This document shows positions 1 to 8,358 of a DNA stretch of 64,000 nucleotides, piece by piece. The DNA is taken from the NCBI RefSeq assembly GCF_025465945.1, contig NZ_JANLNW010000051.1, positions 245,819 to 309,818 on the forward strand, read 5' to 3'. The stretch is from Pseudomonas sp. 6D_7.1_Bac1 (GTDB taxonomy: Bacteria > Pseudomonadota > Gammaproteobacteria > Pseudomonadales > Pseudomonadaceae). A program made the position numbers and the translations under genes. Below the pieces are notes generated by a model. The model did no database searches. It had not been told where the DNA came from and saw nothing but the letters and a program-made list of their open reading frames with translations. The first letter of the stretch is position 1. Every line of letters begins with the position of its first letter.

Positions 1-1667
1 TCACCCAGCCGGCTGTTGAGCGTGGTCAGTCCTGCGTAAAGAATGCTCGGCCCGTTGCCAGCAATGGCCAGCACCGTGTTGGTAGAGGCACTGACTGTTT
101 TGTCCGGTTGCAGGAATAAGCCTTCGCCGTCTTTCGATAACTTGTAGGTGAAGGCACCTGCATCGACCAGGCCATTTTGCAAGGCAAAACTCGCGTCCCC
201 GGACGCGACATTGCCGATCTTGACGGGCGCGGCGCTGACCGGCTCGTTGCCGGTCGCCGAGACCTGCAGTTGATGTTGACCACTCGCATTGCCGGTGACG
301 TTCAGGAAGTCGGTGTGACCGTTACTCAAGTCCGTGCCCATGACAAAGGTGCCGTTACCCGACAGATTGACCACATCCAGTTGCTGAAACCCGTCATTTG
401 CGCCCATGCGCACCACACCATCCTTGAGTGCCAGGTTCTGCACCGAACTATTACCGGTCATCACCCATTGCGCCGAGTTGTTGATGCCCAGGTTTGTCGA
501 GTTGTCTATCCGGCCGGTCAGGGTGGAACCATTGTCCAACAGCACGGCACCACCGGTGTCGGCCAGTACGTCACCGGTCAGGGTGCTTCCATGGTCCAGA
601 GTGAGGTTGATGACGTTGTTGACGTTACCCTTGAGTGCCGACGCATTGTCGATCCGTACTGTCGCTCCGCTACCCGCCTGAGCCAGTACATCGCCGGTCA
701 GGGTGCTTTGGGTGTCGAGAATGACCTGGGCAACGTTTTGCAGATTACCGTTCAACGAAGCACCGTTCTGGAAACGCGCCTGGACATTGCTGGTGGCATC
801 GACGACCACATTGCCGGTCAGCGCACTGCGATCAACCGTCAGGCCGACCGTTGATCCATCATTGACCTCCAGCACGTTGCCATTGCCACCTATCAGGTTC
901 GAACCATTGAGGACATCAATGGCGACGTTGATCCCCGGTCGCCCCTGGTAACCGACAATGATTGCGGAGCCCGTCTTGCCCTCGACACTGGAGTTGTCGA
1001 GCGTCACGTTCGACGCCTGGGCGAGCGCTGCCTCGGTGCCGACCTGCACACCATTGTGCCCACCGATAATCGTGCTGCCCGTCGCATTGAGCCCGGCATT
1101 GGTCAGTCGAATACCATAGCTGGCGGCGTCCGAGGCCTGTACAGAGGAGTTGGTTAAATTCAGTTGGCTGAAGCCAGTGAGAAATGCGCCACCGTTCAAT
1201 GCCATCACAGAACTGTTAGTCAGGCTTGCCGTGGACCCTGTCTGAGTGGCATTGCTTCTGATGAGTTGCAGTCCAATGTCGTTGCTGGTCAGTTGGCTGG
1301 CGTTGACGCTCGCCGTACTGTTACTCAGCAATAGGGCGGCCCCGGGACCTGCATTCCCGACGGTTACACCTGTCAGGGTGAATGTGGAGCCGATCCGACC
1401 GGAAAGCTGTTGGGTACTGCCCCCATTCGCGACCAGGGTGCCGGTGTTGGCAGAGATGTCCAGCGTGTGGGCGCCATTCGAAATCAGCGTGGAACCGGGA
1501 TTGAGAAACCAGCTTTCAATCGTGGGATACGTGTTGTCGATGGTCTGACTGCCACCGACGGGAAGTGTGGCGGCCTGCGCAAAGTTGCCGATGAACATCA
1601 GCAGTAAGAGTGACGCCTCGCTTCGGCCTTTGACTGAAGTTTTTGGCGACAAGAATGGCGTTATCAT
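1..1667 (-). CDS. Autotransporter (pertactin-like), 3' end outside window
   Basis: Reading leftwards, an open frame runs from an ATG at 1667 to the window edge without a stop, giving about 555 residues. The start has an AAAGGG-type ribosome site about 10 bases upstream. Residues 1-33 look like a signal peptide (hydrophobic LLLLMFIGNFAQAA, cleavage after AQAA). The passenger is rich in G, N, S, T and V and has repeated beta-helix strands such as GSTLTGDVLA and NGSTLTGRID. Near the edge it reads VDAGAFTYKLSKDGEGLFL, typical of the pertactin-like segment just before the barrel. The barrel must lie left of base 1. By family it is a self-secreted surface adhesin or enzyme scaffold; the target is unknown. 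An in-frame ATG at 1721 would lengthen the leader but has no clear ribosome site. Confidence 0.85.
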   Translation of the reverse strand, partial: MITPFLSPKTSVKGRSEASLLLLMFIGNFAQAATLPVGGSQTIDNTYPTIESWFLNPGSTLISNGAHTLDISANTGTLVANGGSTQQLSGRIGSTFTLTGVTVGNAGPGAALLLSNSTASVNASQLTSNDIGLQLIRSNATQTGSTASLTNSSVMALNGGAFLTGFSQLNLTNSSVQASDAASYGIRLTNAGLNATGSTIIGGHNGVQVGTEAALAQASNVTLDNSSVEGKTGSAIIVGYQGRPGINVAIDVLNGSNLIGGNGNVLEVNDGSTVGLTVDRSALTGNVVVDATSNVQARFQNGASLNGNLQNVAQVILDTQSTLTGDVLAQAGSGATVRIDNASALKGNVNNVINLTLDHGSTLTGDVLADTGGAVLLDNGSTLTGRIDNSTNLGINNSAQWVMTGNSSVQNLALKDGVVRMGANDGFQQLDVVNLSGNGTFVMGTDLSNGHTDFLNVTGNASGQHQLQVSATGNEPVSAAPVKIGNVASGDASFALQNGLVDAGAFTYKLSKDGEGLFLQPDKTVSASTNTVLAIAGNGPSILYAGLTTLNSRLG

Positions 1668-1793
1668 ATTGATAGATGACCCTTTAAGTGGCACTTCGCA
1701 ACTTTTTCTTCGCGCAGCCATGCGGAAGATAGTACGTATGAAGGGTCGATAGGCTACAGACCGACAGTCTAATGATCTGTAGGAATAATCTCC

Positions 1794-1809
1794 CTATTCG
1801 TACGAATAG
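1794..1809. promoter_or_regulatory. Perfect 16-bp palindrome upstream of the autotransporter
   Basis: The sequence CTATTCGTACGAATAG is identical to its reverse complement. It lies about 130 bases upstream of the autotransporter start and downstream of the stop of the next gene. A weaker inverted pair, CTACAGA and TCTGTAG, sits at 1754-1782. The position suits an operator or activator site for the autotransporter, but no regulator is encoded nearby, so the role is inferred. The rest of 1668-1919 shows nothing else I can name. Confidence 0.4.
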
Positions 1810-1919
1810 TCTCACGCGCACAGTCATCCGCACTTCAAGTGCAGGTCAACACCAATCTCGACCAACATGAAGGACTGACCTCCATATTGGTCGGGACAAA
1901 CAACGGTTATTGCTCGAAA

Positions 1920-3917
1920 CTAGACGGCTAATCCGTCACAAAACAGACTGCTGGTATTACGTACGTTTATCCGATGAACAAACTCTGGCGATTTAATGGT
2001 TGCCCCTCCGACGTTAATTTCGTACGAGACGGCAAGATAGTGATAAATCGGATCGGTACCAGGAGGTGTCACCGGGCCTTGCATGGGTCTTATCAGTGCA
2101 AACGGCACATCAAAAACCAGTGCAGCGGCGGCGTTTGTTACCGGTTTTGTCTCCTTGAACGGCGCAAGGGCCAGTGGTTTTGTTTTCGCGATATCTTCAT
2201 AACCGACTGCGTTCATTGTCACTTGCATGCCTACCGGAAGGGAGGGCTGGCCGCCGGGCACCGACACTCGCCACAGCCGTTCACCGGCGACCACATCGAA
2301 ACTTGGGCAACTGACGACACGGTCGGTGTTGTAGGTTCTTGCGGTGTGTTGCAGCAGATTGATTTGTTGCGACTCAAACACCACCTGGGTTTTTACTTTT
2401 TGCCTGACGATATTCGGGTTCCCCGGATACTCAAGCGTTACATAGGCTTCTTTACGTCCGATCCCTTCAAAGGCGATAAGATTGAAAGCAACCTTGATCT
2501 CCGCAGAGTCCTGACCTGGGTCCAGGGTCTGATCGCCCATGGCTTTTCCATTATAGTAGTACGTCACGATCGCTTGTTCAGTCAGATCGTCGCCAAGATC
2601 CAGCCCCCATTTGACAAATAGAAATGTAACCAGCCCACCAAAATCGCCCGGAACAAGATGGTTAAGCGTGTTGGTTATCCCGCGCACTTCCACCGGAGGA
2701 AGATTTTCGCTGTCCAGATCCGGCGGTGGTAAAAGATCAGGCCCGGGATAGGTAAAGTTGAGGATTACATTAGTGTCCGGGCTTGGAATATCGACGCCAT
2801 CGCGCGTCAGCGTGTAATGGGCTAGTGTCGGAACCTCATTGGCAGCGTTATTAAAAATCGCTTCGCAGGTATCGTACGGCACTAGTACACGGATATCCGC
2901 AGTGCCCTCACCCAATGTAAAGGTCGCCAGCACAAGACCGCCAAGAGTGACAGTAATGTCATCGGCAGGGTCACCATTGAGCGGACGCTTGAATACTGCA
3001 TAGATCTCGGTGCCCGGTGGATTGTAGGTAGCCAGTGTGATCGCAATGGCGCCATCTGGCCCGGTCACCGGGACTGTTAACGGATAAAGTGTCGGAGCTG
3101 GCGGAAAGCGGGTTTCAAGGTCTCTTACCGCTACGGAGGGCAGGCTTTCGTTACCGACCCGGTCAAGTTGGGTAACCACCTGATAGAGCTGAACATTGGC
3201 TGGCAGCAAGGCCAGTTTATCGGCAGGTACCGTAAAGTCACCTGTGGCACCTACTACCCCTTCATATATAGGGGTGTCAGCAGCGCTGATATTGCTTTGT
3301 CGTAGCAAGTAAAACTTGATGGTGTCCAAACCATCACGCATAGGGTAGTCGACATCAACGGTGCATCTCAGCCCTCCTGGATTGGCTGTAAGCCACGCAC
3401 GATTGATAACTCCGTCAGCAGGACCATTTAGATAGTCCACTTTGGGCGGACGGCTTCGAGCAAAAGGTGATTTGGTTTGCCGTGGGGGGGTTCTGTCGCT
3501 AATGATGGGAAGCGGACTGGTCGAGTGGTCTTCGTTCCCGTCTGCGTCAACAATCTTGAATTCGGCAAAATACTCTGTCGGCGTCTCTGGTGTTGGCGCC
3601 TCAGGAAGCAAAGCGGTTGGCAGATCGAAAGGCAGTGGGAAGTCCGCAGGCGTCAGCCCCGCCAGGGGTTTTACCTGCACCAGTTGCCTGTCTGCTTGGG
3701 TTCTGTATAACCACAACTCTGCAGTGCCGCCGCCTCCTTCGTTAGTCAGCGCAGGCAAATACACGGTCAGGTTCGGTGCCGCCAGTGCGGTTTTAAGAAT
3801 CCGACCATCGTCAATCTGAACGCCGGCCTCAAGTATTGGCGGGTCGGACAGTACGCCAGAACCGCTCTTCAAGGTCGCCAAACCAGAGGCAACAAAACCT
3901 TCTTCTTTAATAGTCAT
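1920..3917 (-). CDS. Hypothetical beta-sandwich-rich protein
   Basis: A 665-residue protein with no family I recognise. The start at 3917 (MTIKEEGF) is preferred over an ATG nine codons earlier because GGAG lies eight bases before it. No signal peptide or membrane segment is visible. The sequence is rich in proline, valine, threonine and aspartate. It shows repeated stretches resembling Ig-like or cadherin-like strands, for example LYQVVTQLDRVGNESLPSV and TEYFAEFKIVDADGNEDHS. The gene lies 226 bases downstream of another unrecognised gene on the same strand and ahead of an autotransporter gene. Base composition is visibly more AT-rich than the kgu block. A surface or structural role is only inference. 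Confidence 0.7.
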   Translation of the reverse strand: MTIKEEGFVASGLATLKSGSGVLSDPPILEAGVQIDDGRILKTALAAPNLTVYLPALTNEGGGGTAELWLYRTQADRQLVQVKPLAGLTPADFPLPFDLPTALLPEAPTPETPTEYFAEFKIVDADGNEDHSTSPLPIISDRTPPRQTKSPFARSRPPKVDYLNGPADGVINRAWLTANPGGLRCTVDVDYPMRDGLDTIKFYLLRQSNISAADTPIYEGVVGATGDFTVPADKLALLPANVQLYQVVTQLDRVGNESLPSVAVRDLETRFPPAPTLYPLTVPVTGPDGAIAITLATYNPPGTEIYAVFKRPLNGDPADDITVTLGGLVLATFTLGEGTADIRVLVPYDTCEAIFNNAANEVPTLAHYTLTRDGVDIPSPDTNVILNFTYPGPDLLPPPDLDSENLPPVEVRGITNTLNHLVPGDFGGLVTFLFVKWGLDLGDDLTEQAIVTYYYNGKAMGDQTLDPGQDSAEIKVAFNLIAFEGIGRKEAYVTLEYPGNPNIVRQKVKTQVVFESQQINLLQHTARTYNTDRVVSCPSFDVVAGERLWRVSVPGGQPSLPVGMQVTMNAVGYEDIAKTKPLALAPFKETKPVTNAAAALVFDVPFALIRPMQGPVTPPGTDPIYHYLAVSYEINVGGATIKSPEFVHRINVRNTSSLFCDGLAV

Positions 3918-4143
3918 TTCATACACTCCATGAGAGATAAACACACTATTGCTTCACAATTACTTGCCGAAAGATCCAGGATCGAAATCACTTCACCACC
4001 GACTGCCCAGGCGAAGATATCCCTACTGCGCTCCAGCAAGACCCATTTACTGATAACCCATACGCTGTGCCCTCTTCGTCACCGGGGCCAACTGCAGCGA
4101 ACATCTGTTCCCAGGTGTCATAACCACCCGAGTACTCGAGTGT

Positions 4144-5016
4144 TCAATCAGCGAAATAACAAGGCAGGACTTCTCCAGAAAGCACTCTGTCGATCTTCAC
4201 CAACGCCGGCGTTGACTCGCCCACAAGCCTGCCACCCCGGTAATACCGATAAATAACTAAGGCCGAGCCGGTAAAAACATCCTTTTTGCGTTCATCATCA
4301 AAAAACTTTATATCTTTGACATATTTGGCGAAGGGAACGACCAACTCGAAGCCGTTGAGAATATCTTCAGTGTTCAATAGCTTTTGAAATTCACCGAACG
4401 TACCGCCAATCGGCACTTTAGCGTTCAGAGCTTCATACCCTTGCCATTCCATAAGGCATAGGTCGTCGGGCCTGCCGAAGGTTTGCGCTGGAATCTTCAC
4501 TGTGACACCTGAACTCAATGGTGGACGGGTAGCACAGTTGAGATAGCCCCATAACGTGGCGTGTGGGAATTGCGCCTCTTTGAGTTCCTGAACCGGCACT
4601 TGGGTGTGATCAATAGTGAGTTTCCTGGGCGGCGCGGGATCAGGGTTCACATCTGCATCGTTGACCTCATAGGAAAGCCAGGCGATACCGTCTGTACTCA
4701 TTTGCGCGGCGCTAATCGGTACCTCAATCTCAAGCACGTCGACCGGCGTGTAGAACCCGTCATGAATCAGACTTTTGACCCCGTTCTGTTCCCAGTAGAC
4801 ACGCAAATGGTCGGGATTCGCAGGGTCGGAGGAATAGTTTTCCCAGCGCGGTACCCTGGCTATCGTGCCGTTAAGCAGCTTATCGAGTGGGATATTGCCC
4901 TCCGGATCATTGGGATCGACGCCGTCTACGGTGATGATCACCGCCAATATCCCCACTGTTGCCCTGGCTGCAGCACCATCGCGCAGAAGGTGGTCGACAT
5001 CTTTGGGGGTTGGCAT
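4144..5016 (-). CDS. Hypothetical protein, partner of the downstream beta-rich protein
   Basis: A 290-residue protein starting MPTPKDVDHLLRDGAAARA, with an AGGAAGG ribosome site about 10 bases upstream. No signal peptide, membrane segment or catalytic motif is seen. It has alternating hydrophobic strand-like stretches (VDVLEIEVPISAAQ, TGSALVIYRYYRGGRLVGE) similar in style to its downstream neighbour. I infer that the two form one operon of related structural proteins. A perfect 16-bp palindrome lies 116 bases upstream of the start. Function is not known to me. Confidence 0.65.
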   Translation of the reverse strand: MPTPKDVDHLLRDGAAARATVGILAVIITVDGVDPNDPEGNIPLDKLLNGTIARVPRWENYSSDPANPDHLRVYWEQNGVKSLIHDGFYTPVDVLEIEVPISAAQMSTDGIAWLSYEVNDADVNPDPAPPRKLTIDHTQVPVQELKEAQFPHATLWGYLNCATRPPLSSGVTVKIPAQTFGRPDDLCLMEWQGYEALNAKVPIGGTFGEFQKLLNTEDILNGFELVVPFAKYVKDIKFFDDERKKDVFTGSALVIYRYYRGGRLVGESTPALVKIDRVLSGEVLPCYFAD

Positions 5017-5131
5017 TTTCAGGGACCTTCCTCAGCGAGTACCGCTTTGATCGATCAGTGCGCCGTTTATGTTTCGGATAGCAACGGGGCCGCGTTGAAA
5101 TGATTAGATACCCAAACATTTACCCTGCCTA

Positions 5132-5147
5132 CTGTCAGATCTGACAG
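5132..5147. promoter_or_regulatory. Perfect 16-bp palindrome upstream of the hypothetical pair
   Basis: CTGTCAGATCTGACAG equals its own reverse complement. It sits between the leftward hypothetical gene (start 5016) and the PtxS operator at 5237, so it more likely serves the leftward gene. Length and symmetry fit a binding site for a dimeric repressor. The regulator is not evident in the window. Confidence 0.45.
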
Positions 5148-5236
5148 GTATTTCGACCGTTCGTCGGGCACGGCGGTATTTCCTCTGATTAATGGCCTGC
5201 GTTGCCCTTGACGAACGATTTGTTTTTGATGTCTTC

Positions 5237-5250
5237 TGAAACCGGTTTCA
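5237..5250. promoter_or_regulatory. PtxS operator upstream of ptxS
   Basis: TGAAACCGGTTTCA, a perfect 14-bp palindrome, matches the established PtxS recognition sequence of pseudomonads. It ends 46 bases before the ptxS start, consistent with autorepression. An identical copy lies before kguE at 6466. Confidence 0.93.
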
Positions 5251-5296
5251 GCGATCTCGACTGAACCCGTAATTCCAATAACAAGGTCGCCCAACC

Positions 5297-6322
5297 GTGA
5301 ACGATTTCTCCACCGCCCAGCGCAGCCGCGTGACGATGCTTGACGTTGCCGAGCGCGCAAAGGTCTCCAAGGCCAGCGTGTCGCGCTTTATTGGCGAGGA
5401 CCGCGCCCTGCTCTCCGAGGCCATTGCCTTGCGCATCGAGCAGGCGATTGCCGAGCTGGGTTATCGGCCGAACCAGATGGCTCGCGGCCTGAAACGTGGG
5501 CGCACTCGCCTGATCGGCATGCTGGTGGCCGATATCCGTAACCCGTATTCGATTGCCGTGACGCATGGCGTGGAAACCGCGTGCCGTCAGCACGGTTACA
5601 GCCTGGTGGTGTGCAACACCGATCGCGATGACGAGCAAGAGCGTCAGCATTTGGCGGCGTTGCGCTCGTACAACATCGAAGGCTTGATCGTGAACACCCT
5701 TGGTCATCACCTTGATGAGCTGCGCGAGTTGCACCGTGAACTGCCCATGGTGCTGGTGGATCGCAAGGTCGATTTGCTGGAGAGCGACCTGGTCGGGCTG
5801 AATAACCCGGCTGCGGTCGAGTTGGCCGTCGCCCACCTTGAAGAACGCGGCTATCGCGACATCCTGTTGCTCAGCGAACCGTTTGACGGCACCAGCTCGC
5901 GGATAGAGCGGGTGAACAGCTTCAAGGCTCAGGTCGATCAGCGCCCTCATCTGAGCGGTGCGGTGGTCGAGATCGGCAACGACCTGAACGCGCGCCTGAA
6001 ATCCTTTCTGGCCATACCCGGTCCCGGTCCGAAAGCGCTGTTTTGCGCCAACGGCATTGCCGCGTTGGCCGGCACCCGCGCCTTGCGCGAACTGGGTTGC
6101 ACGCTGTTTGAAGACATCGGTCTGATCGCCCTGGACGATCTGGACTGGTACCCGCTGGTGGGCAGCGGCATTACCGCCCTCGCTCAGCCAACGGCGGAAA
6201 TTGGCGCAAGCGCGTTCGAGTGTTTGCTCAAGCGCTTGCGTGGCGATGACGGGCCGGCGCGAACCCTGGATTTTGCGGCGCGGTTGATTGAGCGTGGGTC
6301 TACACGTGGGCATTTGGGTTGA
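5297..6322 (+). CDS. ptxS: LacI-family repressor PtxS of ketogluconate use
   Basis: A 341-residue LacI-family repressor. The N-terminal helix-turn-helix reads TMLDVAERAKVSKASVSRFI and is followed by the hinge region (YRPNQMARGLKRGRT) and a periplasmic-binding-like effector domain (LIGMLVADIRNPYSIAV onward). The chosen start is GTG at 5297 with AAGG ten bases upstream; an ATG at codon 14 is less likely because it would cut into the DNA-binding domain. PtxS represses its own gene and the kgu operon, and 2-ketogluconate releases it (family knowledge). Identity rests on the operator copies before this gene and before kguE and on the adjoining kguEKTD genes. Confidence 0.93.
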   Translation: MNDFSTAQRSRVTMLDVAERAKVSKASVSRFIGEDRALLSEAIALRIEQAIAELGYRPNQMARGLKRGRTRLIGMLVADIRNPYSIAVTHGVETACRQHGYSLVVCNTDRDDEQERQHLAALRSYNIEGLIVNTLGHHLDELRELHRELPMVLVDRKVDLLESDLVGLNNPAAVELAVAHLEERGYRDILLLSEPFDGTSSRIERVNSFKAQVDQRPHLSGAVVEIGNDLNARLKSFLAIPGPGPKALFCANGIAALAGTRALRELGCTLFEDIGLIALDDLDWYPLVGSGITALAQPTAEIGASAFECLLKRLRGDDGPARTLDFAARLIERGSTRGHLG

Positions 6323-6333
6323 TTGTTCTGGCG

Positions 6334-6411
6334 CTATCGCGAGCAGGCTCGCTCCCACACTGGATTGCATGCACACACAGATTCCCTGTGGGAGCGAGCC
6401 TGCTCGCGATG
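6334..6411. repeat. Inverted REP pair
   Basis: Two copies of a Pseudomonas REP unit face each other: one beginning ATCGCGAGCAGGCTCGCTCC and its reverse complement, separated by about 30 bases. It lies between ptxS and the kguE operator and could end ptxS transcription. Confidence 0.9.
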
Positions 6412-6465
6412 AGGCCCTCAAAATCACAACACAAATCAACGACTGACTATTTTTTTGAACAAAAA

Positions 6466-6479
6466 TGAAACCGGTTTCA
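6466..6479. promoter_or_regulatory. PtxS operator upstream of kguE
   Basis: TGAAACCGGTTTCA, identical to the copy before ptxS. It ends 13 bases before the kguE ATG, so a bound repressor would cover the start of the transcript or block promoter clearance. Confidence 0.93.
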
Positions 6480-6492
6480 GAGATCAATAACA

Positions 6493-7275
6493 ATGAATAA
6501 ATCCCCCGTTTCCATCAGTCTTTCCAGCTACGGCGCCGATCTGGTTCGCCAGCGTGGGCAGTTGAGTTTTGTCGCGTTACTGGCCGCTGCCGGGGCTGAC
6601 TGCATTGAGCTGCGTGAAGAGCTGCTCGCTCATGAAGTCCCTGGTGACGTGGCCTCGGCCATCGAACAAAGCGGCTTGGGCTGTGTGTATTCCTCACCAC
6701 TGGAACTGTGGCTGGCCGATCAGGCCGAACCCAATCCTGAGCTGGCGAGTACCTTGCTACGGGCTCAGGCTTTCGGCGCCCGCTGGCTGAAAGTGTCCCT
6801 GGGCTATTTCACCGACAACAACGACCTGCTGGCCCTTTCCCGTCAACTGAGCCAGAGCCCGGTGCAGTTGCTGGTGGAAAACGATCAAACCCTGCACGGC
6901 GGACGCATCGAGCCGTTGCAACGTTTTTTCAGCGCCATTGAAGAGCATGCGCTGCCGGTGCAGATGACCTTCGATATCGGCAACTGGCACTGGCAGGACC
7001 AGTCCGCCGCCAGCGCCGCACGCCTGCTCGGCCGGCATGTCGGCTATGTGCATTGCAAAGCGGTACGCCGTCGCGCTGACGGCAAACAGGTCGCCGTACC
7101 GCCCTCGCCCGGTGATTTGCAGGAATGGGAACAGCAGCTGCAGCACATGGCCCACGGGGTGATGCGAGCGGTGGAATTTCCACTGCAAGGCGAAGACCTG
7201 CTGCAGTTGACCGCCGAGCATGTCGCCACCCTCGCCCGCCTCGGTCAATCACGGCTGGAGAGCGCTCATGTCTGA
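6493..7275 (+). CDS. kguE: KguE, sugar phosphate isomerase/epimerase family
   Basis: A 260-residue TIM-barrel protein of the xylose-isomerase-like/AP-endonuclease-2 family. Visible family features are the early strand CIELREELL, the metal-site region [11 protein letters not shown] near residue 128, the [10 protein letters not shown] strand near residue 158, and YVHCKAV near residue 183. It is the first gene of the kgu operon. Its exact reaction is not settled; it is usually listed as the epimerase of the 2-ketogluconate operon. The ribosome site is weak (AGAG). Its last codons overlap the kguK start by eight bases, which suggests translational coupling. Confidence 0.9.
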   Translation: MNKSPVSISLSSYGADLVRQRGQLSFVALLAAAGADCIELREELLAHEVPGDVASAIEQSGLGCVYSSPLELWLADQAEPNPELASTLLRAQAFGARWLKVSLGYFTDNNDLLALSRQLSQSPVQLLVENDQTLHGGRIEPLQRFFSAIEEHALPVQMTFDIGNWHWQDQSAASAARLLGRHVGYVHCKAVRRRADGKQVAVPPSPGDLQEWEQQLQHMAHGVMRAVEFPLQGEDLLQLTAEHVATLARLGQSRLESAHV

Positions 7276-8287
7276 AATCGATGTTCTGTCGTTTGGTGAA
7301 ACCATGGCGATGTTTGTTGCCGAACAGAGTGGTGATCTGGTCGACGTCGGGCAGTTCCACAAACGCATCGCCGGTGCCGACAGCAATGTGGCAATCGGCT
7401 TGTCGCGACTGGGGTTCAAGGTGTCATGGCTGAGCCGGGTCGGCGCCGACTCACTGGGCCGGTTTGTGGTCGACACCCTGCAACAGGAAGGTCTGGATTG
7501 TCGCTTCGTCGAGACCGATCACACGCACCCGACCGGTTTTCAGCTCAAGTCGCGTGCTGACGATGGCAGCGATCCTCAGGTCGAATACTTCCGTCGCGGT
7601 TCGGCGGCCAGTCTTCTGTCCGTGCAGTCGATCGCGCCTGAACTGCTCGAAGCCCGGCATTTGCATGCCACCGGCATTGTGCCGGCGCTGTCCACCTCCG
7701 CTCGGGAGATGTCTTTCGAGTTGATGACCCGCATGCGCCAGGCCGGGCGCAGCGTCTCGTTCGACCCCAACCTGCGCCCGACGCTGTGGGCCAGCCAACA
7801 GCAGATGATCCGCGAGATCAATCGGCTCGCGGCTCTGGCCCATTGGGTGCTGCCGGGGTTGAGTGAGGGGCGCTTGCTCAGCGGTTTCGATGACCCGGCC
7901 GACATTGCCGCGTTTTATCTGGATCAGGGTGCCGAGGCCGTGGCGATCAAGCTCGGCCCCGACGGCGCCTATTACCGCACCCAACGCGATCAGGGCTTTG
8001 TACCCGGTGTGCCGGTGGCCAGGGTGGTGGACACGGTGGGCGCCGGGGATGGTTTTGCGGTGGGCATGATCAGCGCTCTGCTGGAGAACTTCAGCGTGCC
8101 CGACGCCGTGCAGCGGGCCAACTGGATTGGCAGCCGCGCGGTGCAGAGCCGCGGCGATATGGAGGGTTTGCCGACCCGGGCCGAATTATCGACAGGGTTT
8201 GAGGCCGCCAATCGCGAGCAGGCTCGCTCCCACACGGGATCTGTGGGTGCATGCAATCCAATGTGGGAGCGAGCCTGCTCGCGATGA
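7268..8287 (+). CDS. kguK: 2-ketogluconate kinase KguK, with REP-encoded C-terminal tail
   Basis: A 339-residue PfkB-family sugar kinase that phosphorylates 2-ketogluconate to 2-keto-6-phosphogluconate in the cytoplasm. The start at 7268 ([16 protein letters not shown]) has GGAG seven bases upstream and overlaps kguE; a longer frame from 7220 is rejected. PfkB signatures are present: the early [14 protein letters not shown] and the catalytic [13 protein letters not shown] near residue 255, with Asp as the base. The protein should end soon after [14 protein letters not shown]. Instead the frame runs through both halves of a REP pair, adding about 24 residues ([10 protein letters not shown] through WERACSR) before the stop at 8285. 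This tail is probably not functional. Confidence 0.92.
   Translation: MSEIDVLSFGETMAMFVAEQSGDLVDVGQFHKRIAGADSNVAIGLSRLGFKVSWLSRVGADSLGRFVVDTLQQEGLDCRFVETDHTHPTGFQLKSRADDGSDPQVEYFRRGSAASLLSVQSIAPELLEARHLHATGIVPALSTSAREMSFELMTRMRQAGRSVSFDPNLRPTLWASQQQMIREINRLAALAHWVLPGLSEGRLLSGFDDPADIAAFYLDQGAEAVAIKLGPDGAYYRTQRDQGFVPGVPVARVVDTVGAGDGFAVGMISALLENFSVPDAVQRANWIGSRAVQSRGDMEGLPTRAELSTGFEAANREQARSHTGSVGACNPMWERACSR
8211..8286. repeat. Inverted REP pair overlapping the kguK 3' end
   Basis: It has the same head-on arrangement as the pair at 6334, with arms of about 23 bases (ATCGCGAGCAGGCTCGCTCC and its complement). It lies inside the last codons of kguK and supplies the stop codon. It stands between kguK and kguT and could alter transcript levels across the operon. 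Confidence 0.9.
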
Positions 8288-8358
8288 GGGCCGCACTGTC
8301 ACTGATTTTTTGAACCGTTACCTGTTGCGACAAAAACAACAAGCTCAGGAGCACCACC

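Noticed and set aside
177..854. Long rightward open frames over the autotransporter region
   Set aside because: They are shadows of the leftward autotransporter frame; they lack ribosome sites and family motifs, whereas the minus frame has a signal peptide and repeated beta-helix words.
5189..6493. 434-codon leftward frame over ptxS
   Set aside because: It is an antisense shadow in GC-rich coding DNA; the rightward frame has the LacI-type DNA-binding motif and operator context.
7220..7267. 16-codon extension of kguK
   Set aside because: GGAG and the family-typical N-terminus place the start at 7268, overlapping kguE.
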